The notes under the pieces were generated by a model, which was given only the letters and a program-made list of their open reading frames with translations, had not been told where the DNA came from and did not search any database. Shown piece after piece: positions 18,014 to 25,820 of a stretch of 45,866 bases of DNA. The stretch's first letter is position 1. Each line of letters opens with the position of its first letter. The position numbers and the translations under genes are program-made. This stretch comes from Micromonospora endophytica (GTDB lineage Bacteria; Actinomycetota; Actinomycetes; Mycobacteriales; Micromonosporaceae), in assembly GCF_003236305.1 (NCBI RefSeq), contig NZ_POTX01000018.1, forward strand, positions 1 to 45,866, given 5' to 3'.

Positions 18014-19435
18014 GTGACAGGACCTGTGGTGGTGGTCGGCGACACCCTGCTCGACCGGGACGTCGAGGGCATCGTCAACCGGCTCTGTCCGGATTCCCCG
18101 GCCCCGGTGCTGGACGAGATGGCGCACGTCGACCGGCCCGGCGGCGCCGGGCTCGCCGCGCTCTTCGCCGCGCTGCGCGGTGCCGAGGTGGTGCTGGTCA
18201 CCGCGCTCGCCGACGACGCGGGCGGGGCCCGGCTCGGCGTGCTGCTGGCCGCCGCGGGGGTGCAGGTGTATCCGTTGCCGCTGGCCGGCGCCACGCCGGA
18301 GAAGATCCGGTTGCGGGCCGGGGGCCGGGTGCTGCTGCGCCACGACCGGGGTGGCGGCGCGGGCGAGCCGGGGAACCCCGCCGAGGCGGTGCTGCGGGTC
18401 ATCGAGCGGGCGTCGGTGGTGCTGGTCAGCGACTACGGCCGGGGGGTGGCGCGCCAGCCGGCGCTGCGGGCAGCCCTGGCCGCGACCCGGGCCCCGGTGG
18501 TGTGGGATCCGCACCCGCGCGGGCCGGCGGCGGTGCCCGGGGTGCATCTGGCCACCCCGAACGAGAACGAGGTGCGGGACCTGGTGGAGGTCCCGGCGGC
18601 GGCCACCCGGCTGGCCAGCGCCGCCGAGGGCGCCGAGCGGCTGCGCCAGCGCTGGCGGGCCGGCGCGGTAGCGGTCACGCTGGGCGCCGACGGCGCGTTG
18701 CTCAGCCATGCCGGTTCGACGCCGCTGATGGTGCCCGCCCCGATCGCCGCCGAGGGGGACACCTGCGGTGCCGGCGACCGCTTCGCCGCCACCGCCGCGC
18801 TCGCCCTGGCCCGGGGCGCGGTGGTCTCCGAGGCGGTGCAGGAGGCGGTGGCCGACGCCTCGGCGTACGTCGCGGACGGCGGAGTGGCGAGTGCGCTGCC
18901 GCCGCCGGTACGCCGGGCGCCGCAGGCGGTGCACGCCGCGGTGGACGGTGACCGGGTCGGAGTGGCCGCGGCTGCCGCTGTGGTGGCCCGGGTCCGGGCG
19001 GCCGGCGGGACGGTGGTTGCCACCGGCGGTTGCTTCGACCTGCTGCACGCCGGTCACGTGGCGACCCTTCAGGCCGCTCGACAGCTCGGTGACTGTCTGG
19101 TGGTGTGCCTCAACTCCGACGCCAGTGTCGGCGGCCTGAAGGGACCGGACCGGCCGGTCATGCGCCACGACGACCGCAGCCGGTTGCTGGCCGCGCTGAG
19201 CTGCGTCGACGCGGTCATGATCTTTGACGAGCCGACGCCGGCCGCGGCGCTGTCCTGGCTGCGTCCGGACATCTGGGTCAAGGGCGGGGACTACGCCACC
19301 GGTGGCGGTGACGGTGATGCCTTGCCCGAGGCGGAGATCCTGCGCCGGTGGGGAGGGCACACGGTGGTGGTGCCATACCTGGACGGCCGCTCCACCAGCC
19401 AACTGATCGCCGCGAGCCGTGAGGTCCGGGCATGA
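18014..19435 (+). CDS. hldE: Bifunctional heptose-7-phosphate kinase / heptose-1-phosphate adenylyltransferase (HldE-like)
   Basis: The 473 residues match the length and two-domain order of E. coli HldE (477). Residues 1-310 form a PfkB/ribokinase fold: VVVGDTLLDRD, PGGAG (42-46), and the anion hole GDTCGAGD with the catalytic base Asp255. Residues about 330-473 form a nucleotidyltransferase fold with GGCFDLLHAGH (HxGH at 345-348) and the late STSQLI motif. It phosphorylates C1 of heptose 7-phosphate and later adenylylates heptose 1-phosphate, giving ADP-heptose. GTG 18014 has GGAGGAG 4-10 bases upstream and comes ten bases after the gmhA stop. Confidence 0.92.
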   Translation: MTGPVVVVGDTLLDRDVEGIVNRLCPDSPAPVLDEMAHVDRPGGAGLAALFAALRGAEVVLVTALADDAGGARLGVLLAAAGVQVYPLPLAGATPEKIRLRAGGRVLLRHDRGGGAGEPGNPAEAVLRVIERASVVLVSDYGRGVARQPALRAALAATRAPVVWDPHPRGPAAVPGVHLATPNENEVRDLVEVPAAATRLASAAEGAERLRQRWRAGAVAVTLGADGALLSHAGSTPLMVPAPIAAEGDTCGAGDRFAATAALALARGAVVSEAVQEAVADASAYVADGGVASALPPPVRRAPQAVHAAVDGDRVGVAAAAAVVARVRAAGGTVVATGGCFDLLHAGHVATLQAARQLGDCLVVCLNSDASVGGLKGPDRPVMRHDDRSRLLAALSCVDAVMIFDEPTPAAALSWLRPDIWVKGGDYATGGGDGDALPEAEILRRWGGHTVVVPYLDGRSTSQLIAASREVRA

Positions 19436-20118
19436 GCCCGGCGCGGACCGTGCTGGTCACCGGCGGGTCCAGCGGGCTGGGGGCGGCGGTCGTCGCGGCG
19501 GTGGCCCAGGCCGGCGGGCGACCGCTGGTGCTGGACCGGCGGGCACCTGCCGACGGGGTGCCGTGGATCGAGTGCGACCTGGCCGACACCCGGGGCGCGG
19601 AGCAGGCCACCCGACAGCTCGCCGAGCGGGTGGGTGGGCTGGACGCCGTGGTCACCGCCGCCGGCATCGACGTGCCCGGCCGGCTCGCCGACGTGCCCGG
19701 CGAGACCTGGGACCGGATCGTCACGGTGGACCTGCTGGCCACCGCGGCGGTGATCCGGGCCGCCCTGCCGTTCCTGGAGGCGTCCCGGGGCAGCGTGGTC
19801 ACGGTGGCGTCCACGCTGGGCCTGAAGGCGGTGAGCGACGCGACGGCGTACTGTGCGGCCAAGTTCGGGGTGGTCGGGTTCACCCGGGCCCTCGCCGCCG
19901 AACTCGCCGGCCGGGTGGGCGTCACACTGCTGGTGCCGGGCGGGATGCGGACCGCCTTCTTCGACGAGCGGGACGCGCAGTACCGCCCGGGGCCGGACGC
20001 GATCCTCAACGATCCGGCGGACACCGCCGCGGCGGTGCTGTTCGCGCTCTCCCAGCCGGCCGGCTGCGCGGTCCGCGAGCTTGTGGTCTGCGCCGAGCAG
20101 GAGACCTCGTACCCGTGA
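19432..20118 (+). CDS. Classical short-chain dehydrogenase/reductase
   Basis: The 228-residue protein has the cofactor loop TGGSSGLG (10-17), the AAG-type strand TAAGID (about 75), the catalytic Ser in VASTLGLK and YCAAK (Tyr-x3-Lys, about 138-142). It is a classical SDR of about 230 residues, not the extended type (about 310) to which the epimerase HldD belongs. Inside the heptose operon it may reduce or oxidise a sugar or glycan intermediate; this is inference. It overlaps hldE by ATGA. Confidence 0.85.
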   Translation: MSPARTVLVTGGSSGLGAAVVAAVAQAGGRPLVLDRRAPADGVPWIECDLADTRGAEQATRQLAERVGGLDAVVTAAGIDVPGRLADVPGETWDRIVTVDLLATAAVIRAALPFLEASRGSVVTVASTLGLKAVSDATAYCAAKFGVVGFTRALAAELAGRVGVTLLVPGGMRTAFFDERDAQYRPGPDAILNDPADTAAAVLFALSQPAGCAVRELVVCAEQETSYP

Positions 20119-21068
20119 TCCTGGCCCTGCGCGCGTTGGGCGTCGGTGACCTGGCCACCGGGGTTCCGGCGGTGCGGGCGCTGCGGGCGGCCTACCCGGA
20201 GCGGGAGTTGGTGCTCGCCGCGCCGGCCTGGCTGGCTCCGCTGGTCGCGCTCGTCGGCGGCGTGGACCGGCTGCTGCCCAGCGACGGACTGGGCCCGCTG
20301 GACCATGCTGGCGGTGCGGTAGAGGTCGCGGTCAACCTGCACGGCCGGGGCCCGGACTCGCACCGGCTGCTCGCCGCGACCCGACCCGGCCGGCTGCTCG
20401 CCTTCGCCAACCCCGAGGCCGGGCACCACGAGGGACCGCCGTGGGACGACGACGAGCACGAGGTGGCACGCTGGTGTCGCCTGTTGGCGGCGTACGGCAT
20501 CGCGGCCGACCCGACGGACCTGGACCTGCGCCGCCCCGAGCCGGGCGAGCTGCCCACCGGTGTCACCGTGCTGCACCCGGGCTCGAAGGTCGCCGCCAAG
20601 CGCTGGCCGGCCGGGCGGTACGCGGCCCTGGCCCGGGAGTTGACTGCCCGGGGCCACCGGGTGGTGCTCACCGGCGACGCGGGGGAGTGGAGCATCGCCG
20701 GGTCGATCGCCGCCGAGGCCGGGCTGTCCCCCGGCGCGGTGCTGGCCGGCGGGACCGACCTCGGTCGACTGGCCGGGCTGGTCGCGGGCGCCCGGCTGGT
20801 GATCAGCGGCGACACCGGGGTGGCCCATCTGGCCACCGGTTACCGCGTCGCCTCGGTGGTGCTGTTCGGCCCGGTGCCGCCGAGCCGGTGGGGCCCGCCG
20901 CCGGAGCGCCGGCGACACCTGGCGCTCTGGGCCGGTCCGGGGGCATGGCCGGGCTGGGACGGGGTAGGCAGCCATCCCGCGTTGGCCGCGCTCAGCGTCG
21001 ACGAGGTGCTGGCGGCCGTGGACGAGGTGGAACGGGTGGTGCGTGCCGACCGTGCGGTTGCGGCGTAG
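20115..21068 (+). CDS. GT9 (heptosyltransferase-like) glycosyltransferase
   Basis: The 317-residue protein has GT9 features: RALGVGDLATGVPAVRALR at the N terminus, VNLHGRGPDSHRLLAATRP, VLHPGSKVAAKRWPAGRYAALA (about 155-176) for the ADP-heptose diphosphate, and SGDTGVAHLATGYRVASVVLFGP in the donor site. Together with the GT9 domain of the first gene this gives two candidate heptosyltransferases. The acceptor must differ from lipid A since the lineage has no LPS. GTG start in a GTGA overlap with the SDR. Confidence 0.87.
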   Translation: MILALRALGVGDLATGVPAVRALRAAYPERELVLAAPAWLAPLVALVGGVDRLLPSDGLGPLDHAGGAVEVAVNLHGRGPDSHRLLAATRPGRLLAFANPEAGHHEGPPWDDDEHEVARWCRLLAAYGIAADPTDLDLRRPEPGELPTGVTVLHPGSKVAAKRWPAGRYAALARELTARGHRVVLTGDAGEWSIAGSIAAEAGLSPGAVLAGGTDLGRLAGLVAGARLVISGDTGVAHLATGYRVASVVLFGPVPPSRWGPPPERRRHLALWAGPGAWPGWDGVGSHPALAALSVDEVLAAVDEVERVVRADRAVAA

Positions 21069-22035
21069 CGATCCGGGCCGGCCGGGGTACGCCCGGCGGC
21101 GGCGCGGTGCCGGCTGGTCGTTTCTCGACCCGCGCGGCGAGCCGGTACGCGACCTCGACGAGCTGTCCCGGTTGCGGTCGCTGGTCATCCCACCCGCGTG
21201 GCGTGACGTCTGGATCTCGCCGTACCCGCACGGGCACATCCAGGCCACCGGCATCGACGCCGCGGGCCGCAAGCAGTACCTCTATCACCCGCTCTGGCGG
21301 CAACGGCGGGACGAGGCGAAATTCGACCATGTGTTGGAGGTGGCGCGCCGGTTGCCGGTGCTGCGGGAACGGGTCGGTCACGACCTTGCCGGACGCGGGC
21401 TGCGCCGGGAACGGGTGCTGGCGACGGTGACCCGGCTGCTGGACACCGGCATCTTCCGTATCGGCAGCGACCAGTACGCCGCCGGCGACGATCCGACGTT
21501 CGGGGTGGCCACCCTGCGTCCCGAGCACGCCCGGTCCCGGCGCGGCTGTGTGCTCTTCGAGTTCCCCGCCAAGGGCGGCATCGAGCAGGCCCGGCTGGTG
21601 GAGGACCCCGAACTGTGCCGGGTGCTTGTCAACCTGCGTCGCCGGCGGCGGGCCGCGGACCGGCTCTTCGGCTACTGGGACGGACGCGACTGGCGGGACG
21701 TCCGCGCCGACGAGATCAACGACTATCTGCGTACGGCGAGCGGCGGCGAGATGACCGCGAAGGACTTCCGCACCTGGCACGCGACGGTGCGGGCCGCCAC
21801 CGAACTGGCCGGGTTCGCCACGGCCCGGTCCGTCACGGCCCGGCGACGGGCGGTCGCCGGGGTGATGCGGGAGGTGGCGGAGCTGCTGGGCAACACCCCG
21901 ACGGTGGCCCGCACGTCCTACGTCGATCCCCGGGTGGTGGACCTGTTCCACGACGGCGTGGTCGCCCCGGTCACCCGGGACGCTCCCCGAGAGCAGGCCG
22001 AAGAGGCGGTGCTGACCCTGCTGGAGCGGGCCTGA
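21043..22035 (+). CDS. DNA topoisomerase IB (poxvirus-like)
   Basis: The 330-residue protein fits bacterial topoisomerase IB: N-terminal RRGAGWSFLDPRG..LDELSRLRSLVIPPAWRDVWISPYPHGHIQATGID, GRKQYLYHPLW, the active-site Arg in KDFRTWHATV, and the nucleophile Tyr293 in ARTSYVDPRV. It relaxes supercoils through a 3'-phosphotyrosine link. The GTG start lies 26 bases inside the GT9 gene, so it is probably the tail of the heptose operon by position only. A later start is unlikely because conserved residues begin at once. Confidence 0.92.
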   Translation: MPTVRLRRSDPGRPGYARRRRGAGWSFLDPRGEPVRDLDELSRLRSLVIPPAWRDVWISPYPHGHIQATGIDAAGRKQYLYHPLWRQRRDEAKFDHVLEVARRLPVLRERVGHDLAGRGLRRERVLATVTRLLDTGIFRIGSDQYAAGDDPTFGVATLRPEHARSRRGCVLFEFPAKGGIEQARLVEDPELCRVLVNLRRRRRAADRLFGYWDGRDWRDVRADEINDYLRTASGGEMTAKDFRTWHATVRAATELAGFATARSVTARRRAVAGVMREVAELLGNTPTVARTSYVDPRVVDLFHDGVVAPVTRDAPREQAEEAVLTLLERA

Positions 22036-22548
22036 CGGCCGTTTCAAGATCGGGGCTGCGCGAAAGGGCAGCGCGGCTGGCTGCCCGTGTCCTTCACGAG
22101 ACGCCGCAACTGGTGCCCAAAACCGGTCCGGAAGCCGCGACATGCCGCAACTCGTGCTGGCGAGCAGGCTCGTCCACCCGGGCGTGTGCGTGGAGTGAAG
22201 CAGAGCAGAGGAGGGCCGGACAGCAGGTGGCGACGGCGACACGTTCATCGCCACGGAGGGTCACCGACGCAGAGTGGAGAGCCCCGGCAGCCAACAGCTA
22301 CCTATTGATTTTGAAACGGTCGTGGGAGCGGGCCTGAGTCAGACCCAGCGGACTTGGCGTATCGCAGCGATTGGCATGAGCAGCGTGATGTCACGGTGAA
22401 ATTTTGATTTCTCGCTGAGATCACGGCTGTTCGACCAGATGCTCCTGGTTCCCGTCGTCGACCACCTCGCCCGACGCGTACACCACACCAAGGAGGGCTG
22501 CTTCCCGCCCGATCCCACCCGCTTCCCCTGACTCATATCACCGGATCT
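22036..22548. other. Low-GC intergenic scar
   Basis: 513 bases with no convincing gene. GC drops to about 48 percent around 22381-22440, against about 70 percent in neighbours. It holds TGAAGCAGAGCA (22196-22207), identical to part of the palindrome at 44525-44599, a near-direct repeat GCCGCAACTSGTGC (22103-22116, 22144-22157), and short frames: 22439-22531 (+, 30 residues) and 22339-22536 (-, 65 residues). Neither frame has a recognisable domain. A decayed mobile element or deletion remnant is likely. Confidence 0.55.
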
Positions 22549-23343
22549 TCAGGCGCGGGAGTTGATCAGCATTTCGACGCCGTCGAGGATCCGGTCGAGG
22601 CCGAACCGCCACTCCAGGTCGTCGTCCTCGTCCTCCTCCTCGCCGACCTCGGCCATCAGCTCGTGGATCGCCGGATACGGCCCGGTGGCGGTGACCACGG
22701 CCAGGTGGTGCCAGTAGCGCTGGCCCGCCTCGTTCGGTGTCTGTCCGGTCCGGGCCGCGGCCTCGGCGAGGTCGGCGGTGAGCATTGCCCAGCTGCGCGC
22801 GTACCCGCTTACCAGCAGGACGGTGGAGACCCGCTCGGTGGCGCGCAGTCCGGTGCCGCGCAGCGCGAGGAAGCCGTACTCCATCCAGCGCACCGAGTTG
22901 GGGTTGATCGGCGCGCCGCTGAGCGGCACCTGCTGCATCCACGGTTGGCGGCGGAGCGCGGCGAGGTTCCCCTCGCCCCAGCGGGCCAGCGCCGGTCGCC
23001 AACCCTCGTCGGGGCCGCGCGGCGGAGGTGGCGACCCGTACGCGGTGTCGACCATCAGGTCCAGCAGGTCGTGCTTGGTCGGCACGTACCGGTAGAGGGA
23101 CATGGTGCCCACGCCCAGCTCGCTGGCGATCCGGCTCATCGACACCGCGGCCAGCCCGTCGGCCTGGGCCACCCGGATGGCGGTGGCCACCACCTGTTCC
23201 AGGCTGAGGCTGCGCTTCGGGCCCCGGGACGGACGGTCGCGCAGTCCCCAGGCGAGCGCGATGTTCTCGGGCAGCGGCACGTCGTTCGGCAGGTCGCTGT
23301 CGGGTTCGCCCACTCCACCTCCCAGGCCGGGCTTGACGATCAT
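22549..23343 (-). CDS. TetR/AcrR family transcriptional regulator
   Basis: The 264-residue protein has the TetR DNA-binding domain at about residues 40-95: SLEQVVATAIRVAQADGLAAVSMSRIASELGVGTMSLYRYVPTKHDLLDLM, with the recognition helix GVGTMSLYRYV. The rest is a ligand-binding domain of the tetracycline-repressor C-terminal type, ending with an acidic stretch EEEDEDDDLE. It is divergent from a DrrAB-type exporter and almost surely represses it and itself through the palindromes at 23353-23389; the inducer would be a transported drug. ATG 23343 has only a weak ribosome site. Confidence 0.9.
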   Translation of the reverse strand: MIVKPGLGGGVGEPDSDLPNDVPLPENIALAWGLRDRPSRGPKRSLSLEQVVATAIRVAQADGLAAVSMSRIASELGVGTMSLYRYVPTKHDLLDLMVDTAYGSPPPPRGPDEGWRPALARWGEGNLAALRRQPWMQQVPLSGAPINPNSVRWMEYGFLALRGTGLRATERVSTVLLVSGYARSWAMLTADLAEAAARTGQTPNEAGQRYWHHLAVVTATGPYPAIHELMAEVGEEEDEDDDLEWRFGLDRILDGVEMLINSRA

Positions 23344-23352
23344 CCTAGCTTC

Positions 23353-23369
23353 TGCGTACGGTCTACGCA
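23353..23369. promoter_or_regulatory. TetR-type operator 1
   Basis: TGCGTA-CGGTC-TACGCA, a 17-bp palindrome with perfect 6-bp arms in the divergent tetR/ABC promoter region. Confidence 0.65.
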
Positions 23370-23374
23370 TTAAA

Positions 23375-23389
23375 GCGTATGCCATACGC
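23375..23389. promoter_or_regulatory. TetR-type operator 2
   Basis: GCGTATG-C-CATACGC, a perfect 15-bp palindrome sharing the GCGTA half-site with operator 1. Centres are 21 bp apart, about two helical turns, which suits two dimers on one face. Confidence 0.7.
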
Positions 23390-23408
23390 AGATAACGGAG
23401 GGTGAGTT

Positions 23409-24371
23409 GTGCCTGAACCACCAGCTGTCGAACTTGTCGACCTGCGCAAGTCCTTCGGTGATGTCGTCGTCCTCGACGGCCTCTCCCTGCGGGTGCCGAT
23501 GGGCGGGGTGCACGCCCTGCTCGGCCCGAACGGCGCCGGCAAGACCACCACGGTGCGGATCCTGGCCACGCTGACCCGGCCCGACGCAGGCAGCGTCCGG
23601 GTCGCCGGCCATGACGTCCTGCGCGAGCGGCGGCGGGTGCGGCGCACCATCAGCCTCGCCGGGCAGCACGCGGCCCTCGACGACGAGCAGACCGGCGCGG
23701 AGAACCTGACCATGCTGGCCCGGCTCACCGGGCTGTCCCGGCCGGCGGCCCGCGAGCGAGCCGCCACGCTGCTGGAGCGTTTCGACCTGACCGCTGCCGC
23801 CGGGCGGCGGGTGCGGACGTACTCCGGCGGGATGCGCCGTCGTCTCGACCTGGCGGCCAGCCTGGTCGGCACGCCCTCGGTGATCTTCCTCGACGAGCCC
23901 ACCACCGGCCTGGACCTGCGCAGCCGGCAGGGGCTCTGGGAGATGATCGGCGAGTTGGCCCGGGCCGGGGTGACGGTGCTGCTCACCACGCAGTACCTGG
24001 AGGAGGCCGACCGCCTCGCCGAACGGATCGCGGTGCTGCACGGCGGGCGGCTCGCCGCCGAGGGGTCCGCGGCCGACCTCAAGCGGCGGTACGGCGCCCA
24101 GCGGCTGGAGCTGACCTGGGCCGACACCGCCGGCTACGCCGTGGCGGCGGCCCGGTTGGGCGATCGCGTGATCCACCAGGAGCCGGCCCGGCGGGAACTG
24201 GCGGTGGCCACCGACGGCAGCGCGCCACACGTACGCCACCTGCTCGACGAGGTCGACCCGGACCGGCACGGGGTGGTCCGGTTCACCGTGCGGGAGGCGA
24301 CCCTGGACGACGTCTTCCTGACTCTCACCAGTGCGGCGACGCGACCCGACCCGGAGGTGGCGGGTGTCTGA
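23409..24371 (+). CDS. ABC transporter ATP-binding protein, daunorubicin-resistance (DrrA) type
   Basis: The 320-residue ATPase has Walker A GPNGAGKTT (about 38-46), signature YSGGMRRRL (about 138-146), Walker B VIFLDEPTTGLD (about 158-169), and the switch segment LLTTQYLEEAD in which Gln replaces the usual H-loop His, as in DrrA-like exporters. The C-terminal extension (REATLDDVFLTLT) is typical of this subfamily. It energises export of a hydrophobic drug or lipid with the permease encoded next. GTG start at 23409 with GGAGGG 6-12 bases upstream. Confidence 0.92.
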   Translation: MPEPPAVELVDLRKSFGDVVVLDGLSLRVPMGGVHALLGPNGAGKTTTVRILATLTRPDAGSVRVAGHDVLRERRRVRRTISLAGQHAALDDEQTGAENLTMLARLTGLSRPAARERAATLLERFDLTAAAGRRVRTYSGGMRRRLDLAASLVGTPSVIFLDEPTTGLDLRSRQGLWEMIGELARAGVTVLLTTQYLEEADRLAERIAVLHGGRLAAEGSAADLKRRYGAQRLELTWADTAGYAVAAARLGDRVIHQEPARRELAVATDGSAPHVRHLLDEVDPDRHGVVRFTVREATLDDVFLTLTSAATRPDPEVAGV

Positions 24372-25128
24372 ACTGAGTTTCCGGCCGGTGCACGCCACCG
24401 CGATGATCGGCCGCTGCGTACGACTGTCCCGGCGCAACATCGACGCGCTGCTCACGTCGCTGCTGCTGCCGGTGCTCCTGATGCTGCTCTTCGTCTACCT
24501 CTTCGGCGGGGCGATCCAGACCGGCACGGAGTATGTGACCTACGTGGTCCCCGGTGTGCTGCTGCTCTGCGCCGGCTTCGGTGCCGCGGGCACCGCGGTG
24601 AGCGTGACCACGGACATGACGAACGGCATGATCGAGCGGCTGCGCACGATGGACGTGGGCGCCACGTCGATCATCGGTGGGCATGTGCTGGCGAGCGTGG
24701 CCCGTAACGCCGTCTCCACCGTGCTGGTGCTGGGGGTGGCGGTCGCCATCGGGTTCCGGCCGGCCGTCGAGCCGCTGCGCTGGCTGGCCGCCGGCGGCGT
24801 ACTGCTGCTGTTCCTGCTCGGGGTCTCCTGGCTGTCGGCGGCGTTCGGGCTGCTCGCCCGGACCCCCGAGGCGGCCAGTGGCTACACCTTCCTGGTGATA
24901 TTCCTGCCCTACCCCAGTAGCGCTTTCGTGCCGGTCGAGACGATGCCGAGCTGGCTGCGCGGCTTCGCCGAGCACCAGCCCGTCACCCCGGTCATCGAGT
25001 CGCTGCGCGCCCTGTTACTGGGCACCCCAGTCGGCGCGGCACCCCTGCGGGCCACCCTCTGGTTCCTCGCCCTACTGGCGGTAGGCATGCTGCTCTCCGC
25101 CGCATTCTTCCGCCACCGCACCACCTGA
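24364..25128 (+). CDS. ABC-2 type transporter permease (DrrB-like)
   Basis: The 254-residue protein has six predicted membrane helices and the ABC-2 motif region: SLLLPVLLMLLFVYLFGGAI, the long VVPGVLLLCAGFGAAGTAVSVTTDMTNGMIERLRTMD segment, and ...HQPVTPVIESLRALLLG near the end, characteristic of DrrB. Start GTG 24364 overlaps the ATPase gene by eight bases, so the two subunits are co-translated. Expected function is drug efflux under control of the TetR regulator. Confidence 0.9.
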   Translation: MSELSFRPVHATAMIGRCVRLSRRNIDALLTSLLLPVLLMLLFVYLFGGAIQTGTEYVTYVVPGVLLLCAGFGAAGTAVSVTTDMTNGMIERLRTMDVGATSIIGGHVLASVARNAVSTVLVLGVAVAIGFRPAVEPLRWLAAGGVLLLFLLGVSWLSAAFGLLARTPEAASGYTFLVIFLPYPSSAFVPVETMPSWLRGFAEHQPVTPVIESLRALLLGTPVGAAPLRATLWFLALLAVGMLLSAAFFRHRTT

Positions 25129-25144
25129 CCCCCCTTCCACAAAT

Positions 25145-25217
25145 CTCCCCGTTGATCATGAGGTTAGCGGCAGTTGAGGAGATCAACTTCGCCGCTAACC
25201 TCATGATCAACGGGGAG
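25145..25217. terminator. 73-nt long palindrome, bidirectional terminator
   Basis: A perfect 26-bp inverted repeat (25145-25170 with 25192-25217; core GTTGATCATGAGGTTAGCGG) encloses a loop in which AGTTGA (25172-25177) pairs with TCAACT (25183-25188). It lies between the convergent stops at 25128 and 25242. Its low GC and perfection suggest a dispersed repeat element that serves as terminator. Confidence 0.85.
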
Positions 25218-25241
25218 TCTGGGGGGTCGGGGGGTTCGGGG

Positions 25242-25745
25242 TTAGTCGTTGAGGATTTCGGCTAGGCGGTCGCGGAAGCGGCGCTCCGACGGGGTGACGG
25301 GGCTGGCACCTAGGCCGAGGATGCCGCCGCTGCTGGCCGCGCCGACCACCTGCTCGGCGATCTCCACCAGCCAGTGCCGGTACGCCCCCGCCTCACCCTC
25401 GTCCACCTTGGCCGCCAGCAGCGCCGCGGCCTCCTTGGCCCGGCCCAGCACGTCCTCGGCGTAGGCGCGGGGGTCGGCGGGCGCGATGACCGGCAGTTCC
25501 TCGCCGGCTTCCGGGTCGCCCACCCGGGTCACGATCTCCCCGGCCACGGCCGCCACCAGCGGGCTTGCCGACTCCCGGCCGGCCGAGATGCTCTCCAGGC
25601 CGGCGGCGCCCTCGGCCATGGTGGCCCGGGCGCCGTCGGACTCGGCGGCGCTCGCCGCGGTGAGCACCGACTGCGGCAGACCGACCAGCAGCCCCCATTC
25701 CTCGTCCGAGAAACCGAAACCGGTGTACGCCGGTTCTTCGATCAC
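25242..25745 (-). CDS. Hypothetical actinobacterial protein
   Basis: The 167-residue soluble, acidic, Ala-rich protein (starts MIEEPAYTGFGFSDEEWGLLV) has helical character and no motif I recognise. Features worth noting: SDEEWGLLVGLPQSVLTAASAAESD at the start, a mid region PRAYAEDVLGRAKEAAALL, and a C-terminal GLGASPVTPSERRFRDRLAEILND. GAGGGA lies about 12 bases before ATG 25745. It is downstream of nothing in operon distance (75 bases separate it from the recQ stop). Confidence 0.75.
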   Translation of the reverse strand: MIEEPAYTGFGFSDEEWGLLVGLPQSVLTAASAAESDGARATMAEGAAGLESISAGRESASPLVAAVAGEIVTRVGDPEAGEELPVIAPADPRAYAEDVLGRAKEAAALLAAKVDEGEAGAYRHWLVEIAEQVVGAASSGGILGLGASPVTPSERRFRDRLAEILND

Positions 25746-25820
25746 GGCTGTGTCCCTCCCGCTCGTTCGTCCACCTTCATCGCCGCCCGCATTCCGCGAA
25801 ACGGCGGCGGCTGGCCCAGG

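Noticed and set aside
13474..21068. Recent horizontal transfer of the heptose operon
   Set aside because: GC and codon use match neighbours and no integrase, tRNA or insertion sequence flanks it.
22339..22536. 65-codon frame on the minus strand just upstream of the TetR stop region
   Set aside because: No domain, low-GC scar sequence and weak start. Kept only as a note in the intergenic entry.
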